DNA of 64,000 nucleotides from the NCBI GenBank assembly GCA_017936265.1, contig JAGBFX010000014.1:1-64000 (forward strand). The letters are read 5' to 3'. A program made the translations under genes and the position numbers. Under the pieces are notes generated by a model. It did not search any database, was not told the origin of the DNA, and worked only from the letters and a program-made list of their open reading frames with translations. Every line of letters begins with the position of its first letter. Positions within the stretch are counted from its first letter, which is position 1. The stretch comes from Bacteroidaceae bacterium (GTDB lineage: Bacteria > Bacteroidota > Bacteroidia > Bacteroidales > Bacteroidaceae). Below, one piece after another: positions 17,563 through 26,589 of the stretch.

Positions 17563-18609
17563 ATGATTAGATTCGATTCCGATTACATAGAGGGAGCGCA
17601 TCCCTCAATCATCGAGGCTCTTGTAAAGAGCAATCTTGAACAGCATGTAGGCTATGGCTGTGACACATATTGCGAGCGTGCGCGGAACATCATCCGCGAG
17701 CATTGCAAGGATAATACTGTAGGTGTGGAGTTCCTTGTAGGCGGTACACAGGCCAACGTGACAGTTATCGATGCCTTCTTGCGTAGTTATCAAGGCGTGA
17801 TATCGGCTGACAGCGGACATATAAACGTGCATGAGACCGGTGCTCCCGAGGCTACCGGGCACAAGGTCATTGCCCTGCCCTCACCTGACGGGCGTCTCTC
17901 GCTTGAGCAGATTGCAGAGTGCTACCACAACCACTGGAACGACCATTCGCATGAGCACACAGTGCAGCCGGGCATGGTTTATCTCTCATGTTCGGCCGAG
18001 AATGGATTGATATACAGCAAGGCTGAACTGACGGAAATTTCCGAGTTCTGCCATTCCCATGGGCTCTATCTGTTTATCGACGGTGCAAGACTGGGATATG
18101 CCCTTAAGTCCGATGCCTGCGATTTTACCATAGCTGACCTTGCCCGACTGTGCGACGTATTCTACATCGGTGGTACCAAGGTAGGTGCGCTCTTCGGCGA
18201 GGCTGTCGTGTTCAAGGGAGAGGAGATGCACCGCAGTTTCCGCTATGCAATCAAGCAGCATGGCGGCATGCTTGCAAAAGGACGTCTGCTCGGAATCCAG
18301 TTCGAGCAACTTATGAAAGGTGGCGATGATTGTCTTTACTTTAAACTGGCGCGCCATGCCAATCTCCTTGCAGCCAGAATACGCACTGCATTCGAGAAGA
18401 AAGGAATTCCCATGTGGATACATTCAGAGACAAACATGCAGTTCCCGGTTCTTACAAAAGAGCAGCAAAATCTGTTGATGCAGAGATATGTTCCCGAGTT
18501 CTGGTGCAAATATGACGATACTCACGATGTCGTCCGTTTCTGCACAAGCTGGGCCACCAAAGAGGAGAATGTAGACGCATTATGCAAGGATATTGAAGAA
18601 CTTCTGTAA
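17563..18609 (+). CDS. Threonine aldolase / beta-eliminating lyase family enzyme
   Basis: A 348-residue fold-type I PLP enzyme. The PLP lysine is at 206 in GGTKVGA, the ring-binding aspartate at 173 in FIDGAR, and the glycine-rich FLVGGTQANV at 58-67 binds the cofactor phosphate. These match low-specificity L-threonine aldolases, which cleave L-threonine or allo-threonine to glycine and acetaldehyde; the broader beta-eliminating lyase family cannot be excluded. I chose MIRFDSD as the start because homologues begin there and a -7 element lies just upstream; an in-frame ATG at 17401 would put the promoter inside the gene. The YbaK-like gene starts 2 bp after its stop, so they form an operon. 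Confidence 0.92.
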   Translation: MIRFDSDYIEGAHPSIIEALVKSNLEQHVGYGCDTYCERARNIIREHCKDNTVGVEFLVGGTQANVTVIDAFLRSYQGVISADSGHINVHETGAPEATGHKVIALPSPDGRLSLEQIAECYHNHWNDHSHEHTVQPGMVYLSCSAENGLIYSKAELTEISEFCHSHGLYLFIDGARLGYALKSDACDFTIADLARLCDVFYIGGTKVGALFGEAVVFKGEEMHRSFRYAIKQHGGMLAKGRLLGIQFEQLMKGGDDCLYFKLARHANLLAARIRTAFEKKGIPMWIHSETNMQFPVLTKEQQNLLMQRYVPEFWCKYDDTHDVVRFCTSWATKEENVDALCKDIEELL

Positions 18610-18611
18610 CA

Positions 18612-19109
18612 ATGAACAGCGAAAAGATTGAAAAGGTACTCGCCTTTCTTGAGGCCAATGCTCTTGAGTATACACATTATACGCACCCCGAAGCGCCGAC
18701 AATAGAGATTGCACGCCAATACTGGCAGAAGGACGGCTCGAAGCACTGTAAGAACCTCTTCTTCCGTAACCACAAGGGCAACCGGCACTATCTTGTCGTG
18801 CTCGACTGCGAGCGTGACCTTGATATCCACGACCTCGAGAAACGTCTGCATCAGGGAAAACTCTCTTTCGCCTCACCGCAGAGAATGGAAAAGTATCTTG
18901 GACTTGCACCCGGCTCCGTGTCGCCATTCGGGCTTATAAATGACGTGGACAATCATGTACATCTGTTCCTTGACGCGAACCTCAGAAACGAGACATCGCT
19001 CAGTTTCCACCCCAATGACAACCGTGCGACGGTGGTAATATCGCAACAGGAATTCATGCGTTACCTCTCTATTGTGGGGAACACGTATGAGTTCATAGAG
19101 ATGTATTGA
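18612..19109 (+). CDS. YbaK/ProX-type aminoacyl-tRNA deacylase
   Basis: A 165-residue single-domain protein of the YbaK/ProX (prolyl-tRNA synthetase-associated) editing family. The HPEAPTIEIA start, the central KNLFFRNHKGNRHYLVVL with its conserved lysine and basic residues, and PGSVSPFGLIND near 97-108 are the family's substrate-loop motifs. Such stand-alone domains hydrolyse mischarged Ala-tRNA(Pro) or Cys-tRNA(Pro). The gene begins 2 bp after the threonine-aldolase-like gene and is co-transcribed with it. Its stop codon lies in a 17-bp palindrome shared with the convergent PAP2 gene. The exact tRNA substrate is not decided by sequence. Confidence 0.9.
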   Translation: MNSEKIEKVLAFLEANALEYTHYTHPEAPTIEIARQYWQKDGSKHCKNLFFRNHKGNRHYLVVLDCERDLDIHDLEKRLHQGKLSFASPQRMEKYLGLAPGSVSPFGLINDVDNHVHLFLDANLRNETSLSFHPNDNRATVVISQQEFMRYLSIVGNTYEFIEMY

Positions 19110-19118
19110 ATCAATACA
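19102..19118. terminator. Palindrome spanning two convergent stop codons
   Basis: TGTATTGA and TCAATACA, separated by one base, form a perfect palindrome. It contains the TGA stops of both the YbaK-like gene and the PAP2 gene, which are one base apart. It may reduce read-through, but there is no T-run. Confidence 0.5.
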
Positions 19119-19815
19119 CGAACGTGAAGAATGAGATTATAGGAATAAGCGCAAAGGTGCCGAACATGGTTATCAGCAGCAGATAGACATCCGACACCTG
19201 ATAACCACTTCTTGTATACCGGTCCGATATCCAGTCCCTGCGCGACCCGCGTTGCATCTTCTTCTTTGTATAGGTATAGAGTTTGTACATTCCCCAGCCT
19301 GTAAGGGTGCCGATGAGTGTTCCGGCAATGATGTCGCCCGGATAGTGTACACCAAGATATATACGCGTGAATGCGTTCATCGATGCCCACAGTATGAGAG
19401 ATATCGAGAGTGCCCTGTTCTTTATGAGCAGAAGGATGAAGACTGCGATTCCGAATGAGTTTGATGCATGGCTCGAGGTAAAGCCATAATCCTTGCCGCG
19501 GGTCTCTCCGACCACATCCACAATATACATCAGCAACGGGTCACGTGTAGGACGCCACCTCTCGAAGAAGGGCTTGCATATAGTCGATGAGATAGTGTCG
19601 GTTATTGTCACGACAAGTGCTATGAACAGCAGCAGAATAAGGAAATCCTTAAGGCTGTTGTTCTTTATGAGCACGTAAGCAAGCATCAATGCAAGAGGAA
19701 TCCATATCGCCATTGATGTGTATACTTTCATCACTCCGTCCCAGAAGAGGGAATCGCTGCCATTGAGTGACAACAGCAGATATTTGTCGATGTCTATTAA
19801 TGTGCTTAAATCCAT
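19111..19815 (-). CDS. PAP2-family membrane phosphatase
   Basis: A 234-residue integral membrane protein with about six helices. The three phosphatase motifs are present: K-x6-RP as KPFFERWRP (residues 82-90), SSHA in place of the usual PSGH, and R-x5-H-x3-D as TRIYLGVHYPGD. The histidine of the last motif is the predicted nucleophile. Family members dephosphorylate undecaprenyl pyrophosphate, phosphatidic acid or lipid A phosphates; this one lies 44 bp after batE and could be the last gene of the Bat transcript. A polyprenyl-phosphate or lipid A role is plausible, but the substrate is not determined. Confidence 0.92.
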   Translation of the reverse strand: MDLSTLIDIDKYLLLSLNGSDSLFWDGVMKVYTSMAIWIPLALMLAYVLIKNNSLKDFLILLLFIALVVTITDTISSTICKPFFERWRPTRDPLLMYIVDVVGETRGKDYGFTSSHASNSFGIAVFILLLIKNRALSISLILWASMNAFTRIYLGVHYPGDIIAGTLIGTLTGWGMYKLYTYTKKKMQRGSRRDWISDRYTRSGYQVSDVYLLLITMFGTFALIPIISFFTFVY

Positions 19816-19859
19816 TCTGCGGTGTTGTTTGTGCCTGTTCTTCTACCCTATTTGCAATG

Positions 19860-20657
19860 TCAGATTCTTTCGATGTCGTTCTTCTTTACCCAACCGATGG
19901 TCCCGTCCTCAAGTTCAATCTCTTTCCAATCCTCTATCGAATCATCGGTTATCGTCACCTTGCGACCTTCGTGAATCTTCATCAGTGCAGTGCTTGAGCC
20001 TGGAGCGCTCATCATTGTTACCTCCTCTTTCATGACAACAGCCTGTGTGTTGTCATTGAGCATGCTGTTCATATTATACGCAGCGATGTTTGCAAATAGT
20101 GTAATGACCACTCCCGCTATTATCATTATGAGGCCAGTACGGCGTATTCCGCTCCTTTGTACAAGCAGGAACAGGAGAAGCCCGACAAGTGCCGCAATGA
20201 ACGCAACGACGGCGATTGTCGCCCATACATCGACGCTCAACAGGTTTACGATAGCATGGAACCATGCAATAAAGAAAAGGTCGTGCTGTTCCATTACCTC
20301 ATCCTTGGTACGGCTCTGGGCAAACTCAAGGTTGGCCTTTATATCTTCATCAGTAGGGTCAAGACGCAATGCACGCTCGTAGTTGAGAATGGCCTTGCCT
20401 ATCTCGTTCGAGCGAAAATAGGCATTCCCAAGGTTGTAGCGGAGAGGGGCCGTAGCACCGTTCTCCTCAATCACTGCCTCGTATATCTCGATAGCCCTGT
20501 CGTACTGTTTCCGGTCGTATGCCTCGTCGCCGGCCACCTTTGTCAACGTTGTGCTTGAGGCCTGTAGCATGGGCTCTTCTTCGATGTTGCCGTTTTCGGC
20601 ATAGACAACAGATATGTTCAATGCAATGAGCAGCAGTATGTATGATAGTCTCTTCAT
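19860..20657 (-). CDS. batE: BatE, TPR/SH3 domain protein
   Basis: A 265-residue protein with a signal peptide (residues 1-20), TPR repeats at about 38-110 (AGDEAYDRKQYDRAIEIYE, then YNLGNAYFRSNEIGKAILNYE), two membrane helices at about 127-180, and a C-terminal SH3b-like domain ending GWVKKNDIERI. This is the BatE layout. Bat proteins support aerotolerance and stress resistance in Bacteroides fragilis. BatE probably scaffolds BatA/BatB in the periplasm. It is the most distal Bat gene in the minus-strand cluster, about 70 bp after batD. Confidence 0.9.
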   Translation of the reverse strand: MKRLSYILLLIALNISVVYAENGNIEEEPMLQASSTTLTKVAGDEAYDRKQYDRAIEIYEAVIEENGATAPLRYNLGNAYFRSNEIGKAILNYERALRLDPTDEDIKANLEFAQSRTKDEVMEQHDLFFIAWFHAIVNLLSVDVWATIAVVAFIAALVGLLLFLLVQRSGIRRTGLIMIIAGVVITLFANIAAYNMNSMLNDNTQAVVMKEEVTMMSAPGSSTALMKIHEGRKVTITDDSIEDWKEIELEDGTIGWVKKNDIERI

Positions 20658-20725
20658 CTTTCAATTATTTATGCTCTTCCTGTGGTTTAATATAATAATG
20701 GTTTCATTGGACGGTTCGCATGGTT

Positions 20726-22561
20726 TTACCTCGCCGAGCCGTTCTTTATGGAGTTCTCCATCTTGCTGATAACATTAATCGACATGGTGTACAGTCTCTC
20801 CATTGCCGCTTCCTTGTCACCCGGAGCATAACGTGCGAACTCTCCCTCGCTCAGTATCTCCTGAAACTCGGCAACAAGCTCATTGCTTACGCCACGTGAC
20901 AGCAATGTGCTGGCAATGTTCTCCTTGGAGAGTTGTGACATAGGTATGCTGAGCTTGTCGCTCGTGTAGCCCCACATCGCCTTGAGAATCTCATCGTAGA
21001 ATTCATTTAACTTGTTCTCTTTCATCAGCGTTTTTGCAACCTTAAGACGTCTTGTGGCGACTTTGTTCGCCTTTTTGGTGCGCACCAGTGATGTGTTCGC
21101 ATTCTCGGCCACCTTCTTGCGGTATATAACAAGGAAAAGGAGTACAAGCAATAAAGATATTGCATATGAAAGCATATAACGTGAAGAACCGAAGAAGATA
21201 CTCTTCTCTGCTTTGCCCTCATCGCCATACTTGATGTGGCGTATGTCACTTGCCAGGACCTTGCCTTTCTCCTTGTTTATTTGTGTGTTGTCAATGAGTG
21301 TTACAGCGGCTTCACTACCCTTCTCTACCTCAACGGTATATTCTTGGGTCTTAAGTGTTTCATAGCTGCCGGTTGAAGTATTGAAGAAAGAGAGATGCGC
21401 CGATGGTATGGTATATGTACCGCTTGCCTTGGGGGTTATGAGGTACTCATACACCTTCTCTCCCTTGAAACCGTTGGCCGTGAGTCTGAAATTGTTTTCA
21501 ATCACAGGGTCATATGACTCAAATTCGGTAGGTAGCTCAAACTGAGGATTGCCGAGAAGTCTCATGTTTCCGGTTCCTTTGACAATGACCTTAAGGGTAA
21601 ACTCACTGTTGGTCTTCAGTTTGGTATTGTTTATGGTGCTCCCGATACTGAACTCTCCCACACCGCCCGAATAGTCTGCAGGCTTGCCGAACGGCAGTTT
21701 CTCAACCTCAAGAGAGAGAGGCGTTGTCTTGAGGACCTTCTTTACCTCGACATATCCCGAGAAACCGCTGAACATCATTTCAAACGGGTCTACGCTGCGA
21801 CGGTTCTGCACTGCCACAACAGCCTCGAAGTCAAGAGAGGGAATCTCGAGTTTTCCGCTCTGTTGGGGGAAAAGCACAAACTGACGCCACACGATAGTGT
21901 TGTAATTGCGTCCATTGTAGTGCTCAAGCTCAAACTGCTTCTCCTGCGGAAGCTCAACCTCCTGAATATTGAAACCTTTGAGCTCGGGAGTCGGAAAACT
22001 GAGGTTTGTCAAGTTTACGGCCGAATAAACCTTGTATGTAAGGAGTACCGCCTCCTGCTCATAGACCTTGGTCTTGCTCAGGGTCGCTCTCATGAAAAGG
22101 TCATCGTTACTTATGTTAGCTGAGGTGTTGCTATGCTGTCTATTGTCGCCATTCTGTACTGCACTTGACGCTCTGTCTTCGGGTAGTACCTTTATAGACA
22201 ATGAATTTGATGTAATTTCTTTACCTTTTGCATTAATCTTTGCCGGCTGAATGGTGAACTCTCCTTCACTCTTTGGCAACAGGATGTAGGTAAAAGTTAC
22301 CGAGACCGAAGATGTCGTTTTTCCATTGACGCTGCTATAGCTCTGCTGGGTAGAGATATTAGGTCCGGAGAGTATGTCAAAGTCGGGCATGTCGGCTATT
22401 ATCGGTTCTTTGGCATCGGTAGTGTTTACTGTGTATGTAAGCCTGAAACGCTGCCCCAAGACAACCGATTTTGGTGCGGAAGCCACAAATGTGACATCAT
22501 CGGCAAGTACATTGCCGATGACAGAGATAAATAACAATAATGTAAGTATTATCCTTTTCAT
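20726..22561 (-). CDS. batD: BatD, oxygen-tolerance protein
   Basis: A 611-residue protein with a signal peptide, an extended beta-rich periplasmic part (an Ig-like start: FVASAPKSVVLGQRFRLTY), a single membrane helix at about 465-485 (YAISLLLVLLFLVIYR), and a C-terminal cytoplasmic helical region with Lys/Arg clusters. This is the BatD family, which works with the BatA/BatB VWA proteins in the aerotolerance complex. It is 43 bp after batC and 68 bp before batE. The cytoplasmic tail (MSQLSKENIASTLL and the final 60 residues) may contact MoxR or other cytosolic factors, which is inference. Confidence 0.92.
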   Translation of the reverse strand: MKRIILTLLLFISVIGNVLADDVTFVASAPKSVVLGQRFRLTYTVNTTDAKEPIIADMPDFDILSGPNISTQQSYSSVNGKTTSSVSVTFTYILLPKSEGEFTIQPAKINAKGKEITSNSLSIKVLPEDRASSAVQNGDNRQHSNTSANISNDDLFMRATLSKTKVYEQEAVLLTYKVYSAVNLTNLSFPTPELKGFNIQEVELPQEKQFELEHYNGRNYNTIVWRQFVLFPQQSGKLEIPSLDFEAVVAVQNRRSVDPFEMMFSGFSGYVEVKKVLKTTPLSLEVEKLPFGKPADYSGGVGEFSIGSTINNTKLKTNSEFTLKVIVKGTGNMRLLGNPQFELPTEFESYDPVIENNFRLTANGFKGEKVYEYLITPKASGTYTIPSAHLSFFNTSTGSYETLKTQEYTVEVEKGSEAAVTLIDNTQINKEKGKVLASDIRHIKYGDEGKAEKSIFFGSSRYMLSYAISLLLVLLFLVIYRKKVAENANTSLVRTKKANKVATRRLKVAKTLMKENKLNEFYDEILKAMWGYTSDKLSIPMSQLSKENIASTLLSRGVSNELVAEFQEILSEGEFARYAPGDKEAAMERLYTMSINVISKMENSIKNGSAR

Positions 22562-22604
22562 CTATATTATTACTGTATTATATGCAAAGTTACACAATTC
22601 TTGT

Positions 22605-23426
22605 TTACCAGTTCTTCTCAAGGTCCATTTTTATGCCTTGTACAGCATTCTTCTCCTCCATTTCCTCGCGCAGTTCCTTTTCATCCTGCATCAGAGCTTC
22701 GAGCATACGCTCATAGTTCTCCTTATTCTCCTGCTGCTCCTGTTGTTGGTTCTGCTGCTGGTTCTGTTGTTGCTGCTCTTGTTGTTCTTGCTCATTATTC
22801 TGCTGTTGTTCCTCCTGCTGTTGCTGGTCTTGGTTCTGCTCCTGTTGCTGTTGGTCCTGATCCTGCTGATTCTGTTGATGTTTCATCAGATACTGCACGA
22901 CAGCAAGATTGTATCGTGTATTTTCGTTTGTAGGGTCATTGCGGAGCGCCTCCTTATATGCAACTTCGGCCTCCTTGAGCATCATTCTCTGGTGGTGCAC
23001 TAGCCCGAGATTATGGTTCGCCTTTGCGCTCATTTCCTTGTCACTGCTGCCTTTTGCCTCCTCGGCACTCCTGGATATCTTATCCTCGGCATCCGCATAT
23101 CGCTCAATGATAATGGAATCAGGCACAAGGCCGTTCTTTACCTTATCACTGCTTATATCCTGATAGTTCTTCATGATGAGATTTGTACCAAGATTATATG
23201 CCGATACAGTATTTGTCGTATCCATGCTGTACGCCTTTCCATAGGGAATCATCGCATCTTCGTACAAGCTGTCATTGTGCAGTTCATTGCCCGAAATAAG
23301 ATGCTCGTTGACACTTTTTATCAGTAGCGAACCATACGCAACGAGGGAGTATGTAAGGTATGCAACAATCATTGCTGCCACTGCCACAAGTGATATATAC
23401 AGATATTTTCTTTTAGCGTCGTTCAT
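22605..23426 (-). CDS. batC: BatC, TPR protein with Gln-rich tail
   Basis: A 273-residue protein with a membrane helix at about 8-33 and TPR repeats at about 45-170 (ALRNDPTNENTRYNLAVVQYLM). A glutamine-rich stretch of about 60 residues follows (roughly 175-235), built from CAG/CAA codons, and a short acidic helix ends the protein. BatC belongs to the same complex as BatA, BatB, BatD and BatE. The Q-rich stretch is unusual for a bacterial protein and its DNA is a repetitive trinucleotide-type tract (22690-22880), so its length could vary among strains. Confidence 0.88.
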   Translation of the reverse strand: MNDAKRKYLYISLVAVAAMIVAYLTYSLVAYGSLLIKSVNEHLISGNELHNDSLYEDAMIPYGKAYSMDTTNTVSAYNLGTNLIMKNYQDISSDKVKNGLVPDSIIIERYADAEDKISRSAEEAKGSSDKEMSAKANHNLGLVHHQRMMLKEAEVAYKEALRNDPTNENTRYNLAVVQYLMKHQQNQQDQDQQQQEQNQDQQQQEEQQQNNEQEQQEQQQQNQQQNQQQEQQENKENYERMLEALMQDEKELREEMEEKNAVQGIKMDLEKNW

Positions 23427-23446
23427 GATTGAGTAAGCTGGTTTTC

Positions 23447-24472
23447 TTATCTTTTCTCCTCTCTCTTCTTTGAGGGGCGTGAAACATAATCTATTATCGC
23501 TACTGAAACCGAGTCGGCAATGAGCAGCAACAGGGCAAGGAGTGCTATTGCCGCGAACTGTTCGCGGAACTTGGTATACACCTCGGACTTCACTTCATCT
23601 TTTGTCAGTGTGTCAAGTTCCTTGCTTATGAGTTCCTGGGCACTGTTTGTGTTGTCCACTCTAATGTATGTTCCGTTTCCGGCCTTTGCAATGCCCATTG
23701 CCATAGCCTCGTTCAGTCTTGTAACGACTATATTGCCCTCTCTGTCGCGCAGGAACTCGCCTTTATTGCCTAAAGGTATTCTACCACCGTCGGCAGTTCC
23801 GATACCCATTACGTAAACCTTGATGCCCTGTTCTGCCGCCATTCTTGCAGCCTCTTCAGCGCCACCCTCATGGTTCTCGCCGTCAGTGATGAGTATGACA
23901 GCCTTGCCGATCTTCTCATTCTCGCTGAAACTCTTGCATGCAAGGTTAATCGCCTCACCGACGTTCGTTCCCTGACGCTTGATGAGCGACGGGTTGACCT
24001 GATTGAGGAACATGTTCGCCGACAGATTGTCGCTCGTTATCGGAAGCTGCACAAAAGCATCTCCGGCAAAGACAATAAGAGAGAACTTGTTCCCTTTGGT
24101 CTGTGATATGATGCGGGAGATAAGCCTTTTTGCTTTCTCGAGCCTGTTGGGCTCAATATCCTCGGACATCATCGAATTCGAGATGTCAAGCGCGACAACC
24201 ACCTCGACACCCCTGGAGACTACAGTTTCCTTCTTTGTACCGTAACGGGGGCGTGCAAGCACAAATACCATAAGTGCAAATGCGGCAAGAAGCAGCCAGA
24301 ATGTGATTCTCGAACGCAATACGGCACTGCCCGGCAAGAGGGCTTTCATCAGTTCCTTGTCGCCATAAAGTTCTATATTCTTTCTTCTCCTGTAGTTGGA
24401 GTATATGTATACAGCTATGAGCACAGGTATTGCCAATAGCAGAAACAGGAATATCGGGTCTTTGAATATCAT
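23447..24472 (-). CDS. batB: BatB, VWA-domain membrane protein
   Basis: A 341-residue membrane protein. Two N-terminal helices (about 6-24 and 55-74) precede a von Willebrand A domain whose metal-ion-dependent adhesion site is DISNS (96-100); further MIDAS residues appear in the TNVGEAI (T) and ITDGENHEGG (D) loops. A third helix near residue 310-330 anchors the C-terminus. VWA domains mediate protein binding. BatB is thought to pair with BatA. The gene overlaps neither neighbour: 11 bp to batA and 20 bp to batC. Confidence 0.93.
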   Translation of the reverse strand: MIFKDPIFLFLLLAIPVLIAVYIYSNYRRRKNIELYGDKELMKALLPGSAVLRSRITFWLLLAAFALMVFVLARPRYGTKKETVVSRGVEVVVALDISNSMMSEDIEPNRLEKAKRLISRIISQTKGNKFSLIVFAGDAFVQLPITSDNLSANMFLNQVNPSLIKRQGTNVGEAINLACKSFSENEKIGKAVILITDGENHEGGAEEAARMAAEQGIKVYVMGIGTADGGRIPLGNKGEFLRDREGNIVVTRLNEAMAMGIAKAGNGTYIRVDNTNSAQELISKELDTLTKDEVKSEVYTKFREQFAAIALLALLLLIADSVSVAIIDYVSRPSKKREEKR

Positions 24473-24483
24473 ATCATCAGCAC

Positions 24484-25473
24484 TTACGGGATTCTTCTAA
24501 TAATTGTGTAGCGTAACACTATCTCGAGCAGCATGAAGAGCACTGCAGCCAAAGCGAACAGCTGGTAAAGTTCCTCATGTTCCTTGTACTCCTGCACGTT
24601 GAGTTTTGTGCGCTCAAGGGTGTCGATTTCACTGTATATGGCACTGAGGCTCTGCTTGTCGGTCGCGCGGAAATATTTTCCTCCTGTGACAGAGGCGATG
24701 TTCTGCAATGTCGCCTCATCAATCTCCACAGGCACATTCTGCACACCGTAAGGTGTCGGGTAAGGCGCCTCTTTCTTGTCGGTTCCTACACCTATGGTGT
24801 ATATTCTTATGCCGAACTCCTTTGCCATCTCTGCTGCCGACTCAGGAGCAATCTCTCCCCTGTTGTTCACACCGTCGGTGAGCAGGATTATCACCTTGGA
24901 CTTAGCCTGACTGTCCTTGAGGCGTAGAACGCTGTTCGCAATACCCATTCCGATTGCAGTACCGTCGTCTATAATGCCTTTTGCGGCAATGTCGCAATCG
25001 ACTGCCGAGAGCATGTTGGTCAACGCATTATGGTCCGTTGTCAACGGGCACTGTGTGAAACTCTCGCCGGCGAAGATAGTAAGGCCGATATTGTCATTCT
25101 CCCTACCTGCTATAAACACCTTTGCGACATCCTTGGAAGCCTCAAGCCTGTTGGGCTGAAGGTCCATTGCAAGCATACTGGTCGAGACATCCGTAGCGAG
25201 CATGATGTCAATACCCTCCACATCCTTCTCTTCCCAGGAATCTACAGTCTGAGGGCGTGCAAGCACGATGATAATCATTGACAGCGTCAATACCCTCAGC
25301 ATGAACGGTACATGAACAAGATAGTTCCTGAAACTCTTTATCCTGCCAGCAAAAGGAAGTGTCGTGGAGACCTTCATCGAGGGCTTGAGCCTGTGGCCCA
25401 TGAGTATGTACCACAATACATATGCCATGAGCGGTATGAAGAGCAAAAGATATGCTATATCCGAAAAAATCAT
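24484..25473 (-). CDS. batA: BatA, VWA-domain membrane protein
   Basis: A 329-residue protein with two N-terminal helices (about 5-26 and 55-72), a VWA domain with MIDAS motif DVSTS (95-99), and a final helix around 305-325. The DDGTAIG and LLTDGVNNRG loops complete the metal site. It is paralogous to batB and about as long. BatA and BatB are co-transcribed with moxR and a DUF58 gene in many bacteria; the moxR ATPase is thought to act as a chaperone for these VWA proteins. Spacing is 8 bp from the upstream gene and 11 bp to batB. Confidence 0.93.
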   Translation of the reverse strand: MIFSDIAYLLLFIPLMAYVLWYILMGHRLKPSMKVSTTLPFAGRIKSFRNYLVHVPFMLRVLTLSMIIIVLARPQTVDSWEEKDVEGIDIMLATDVSTSMLAMDLQPNRLEASKDVAKVFIAGRENDNIGLTIFAGESFTQCPLTTDHNALTNMLSAVDCDIAAKGIIDDGTAIGMGIANSVLRLKDSQAKSKVIILLTDGVNNRGEIAPESAAEMAKEFGIRIYTIGVGTDKKEAPYPTPYGVQNVPVEIDEATLQNIASVTGGKYFRATDKQSLSAIYSEIDTLERTKLNVQEYKEHEELYQLFALAAVLFMLLEIVLRYTIIRRIP

Positions 25474-25481
25474 CTCAATTC

Positions 25482-26555
25482 TTAACTAAACATGTTGTAC
25501 AAATCTGTTGTCAGCAGGAATATCACACCCAATACGACAACTGCAAGTATTACGACTGCCGCTATGAGCGCCCTCTTGTGAAGCAATGAGCGTTCGTTCA
25601 CAATCTTGACTTCCGTAGGCTGGACAATCTGCTCCTCGGCATTTTTGGTCTCATTCACAAACTCTATTGCATTTGTCATGTTGAGACGGTTCTCACGCTC
25701 ATCGGGTTTCATCTTGGCGAATTTCACCAAGTCGGCAACCTCAAGAATCTCCTTCAGTTCCTTGATGCTCTCTTTATCCTTTATCTTGAGCAGCTCATCA
25801 ATGATTTCCGAGGTGGTCATCTCCTGTGCATCTATGCCGAAACGGTCGTGCATGTACTCCCTGAGTACATCAGTAAGTTGAGTGTAATACTCTTTCTCGT
25901 TACCCTCGGCAGAGAGGGACTCGTTATTCCTTATCTCGTCGATTCTGTTGATGGCAATAACATGTGACGGCAGTTTAGGCTTGACCTTCACTATCCTGAT
26001 GATAGGTTTGTTCTTAATAAGACTTATAGTTGTCATAACCAATGCCACTGCTACAAGGATGAGGATGATTGCAAGATATATCGCATCGCGGACCTCTTCC
26101 CAAGTAAGCTGTACATCAACAACTTCCGCAGGACCTGCGATATTGTTGATGTTGGCGGTGTCTATCTCTACGCTGTAGACATCAAGAATCAGCCTGTTCG
26201 ATGCAAATGTATCCTTGTCAACAACAACTTCAAACGGAGGAATTTCGTATCGGGTACTGTCAAACGATGTTATCAGGTACTCCTGGATATAGTTCTTCCT
26301 GCCGCCATCGACATCCTGAGAGTACTCCTTTGACTCAAGAATCTCAATACCCTCGACAAGTTTCTCCTTTTCCAGCTCAGGAAGCACTACGTTGTAACCG
26401 CTGTCGATGCTCAATTCAAGCCTGGCTCTTGTCTGTTCGCCAATCCTCATGGCAAACGTATCGAGCTTGGCATTCAGAATCACATTCTGTGCACTGACGG
26501 CAGACACTTGTAATAGTAAAACAAATGATATTATGTATAATATTTTCTTCTTCAT
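25482..26555 (-). CDS. Bat-cluster membrane protein of unknown function
   Basis: About 357 residues from the start at MKKKILYI (an ATG four codons earlier, at 26567, is also possible). A signal peptide is followed by a beta-rich periplasmic domain, a helix around 160-185 (AIYLAIILILVAVALVM), a cytoplasmic coiled region with YYTQLTDVLREYMHDRFGIDAQEMTTSEI at about 220-250, and a C-terminal helix near 330-350. This resembles the DUF4381-type proteins placed between DUF58 and batA in Bacteroidetes. The cytoplasmic part lies near the MoxR product. The role is not known; it is assigned by position. Confidence 0.8.
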   Translation of the reverse strand: MKKKILYIISFVLLLQVSAVSAQNVILNAKLDTFAMRIGEQTRARLELSIDSGYNVVLPELEKEKLVEGIEILESKEYSQDVDGGRKNYIQEYLITSFDSTRYEIPPFEVVVDKDTFASNRLILDVYSVEIDTANINNIAGPAEVVDVQLTWEEVRDAIYLAIILILVAVALVMTTISLIKNKPIIRIVKVKPKLPSHVIAINRIDEIRNNESLSAEGNEKEYYTQLTDVLREYMHDRFGIDAQEMTTSEIIDELLKIKDKESIKELKEILEVADLVKFAKMKPDERENRLNMTNAIEFVNETKNAEEQIVQPTEVKIVNERSLLHKRALIAAVVILAVVVLGVIFLLTTDLYNMFS

Positions 26556-26589
26556 TACTTTAAACACAATTCATTAAAGTGTGTCAGAG

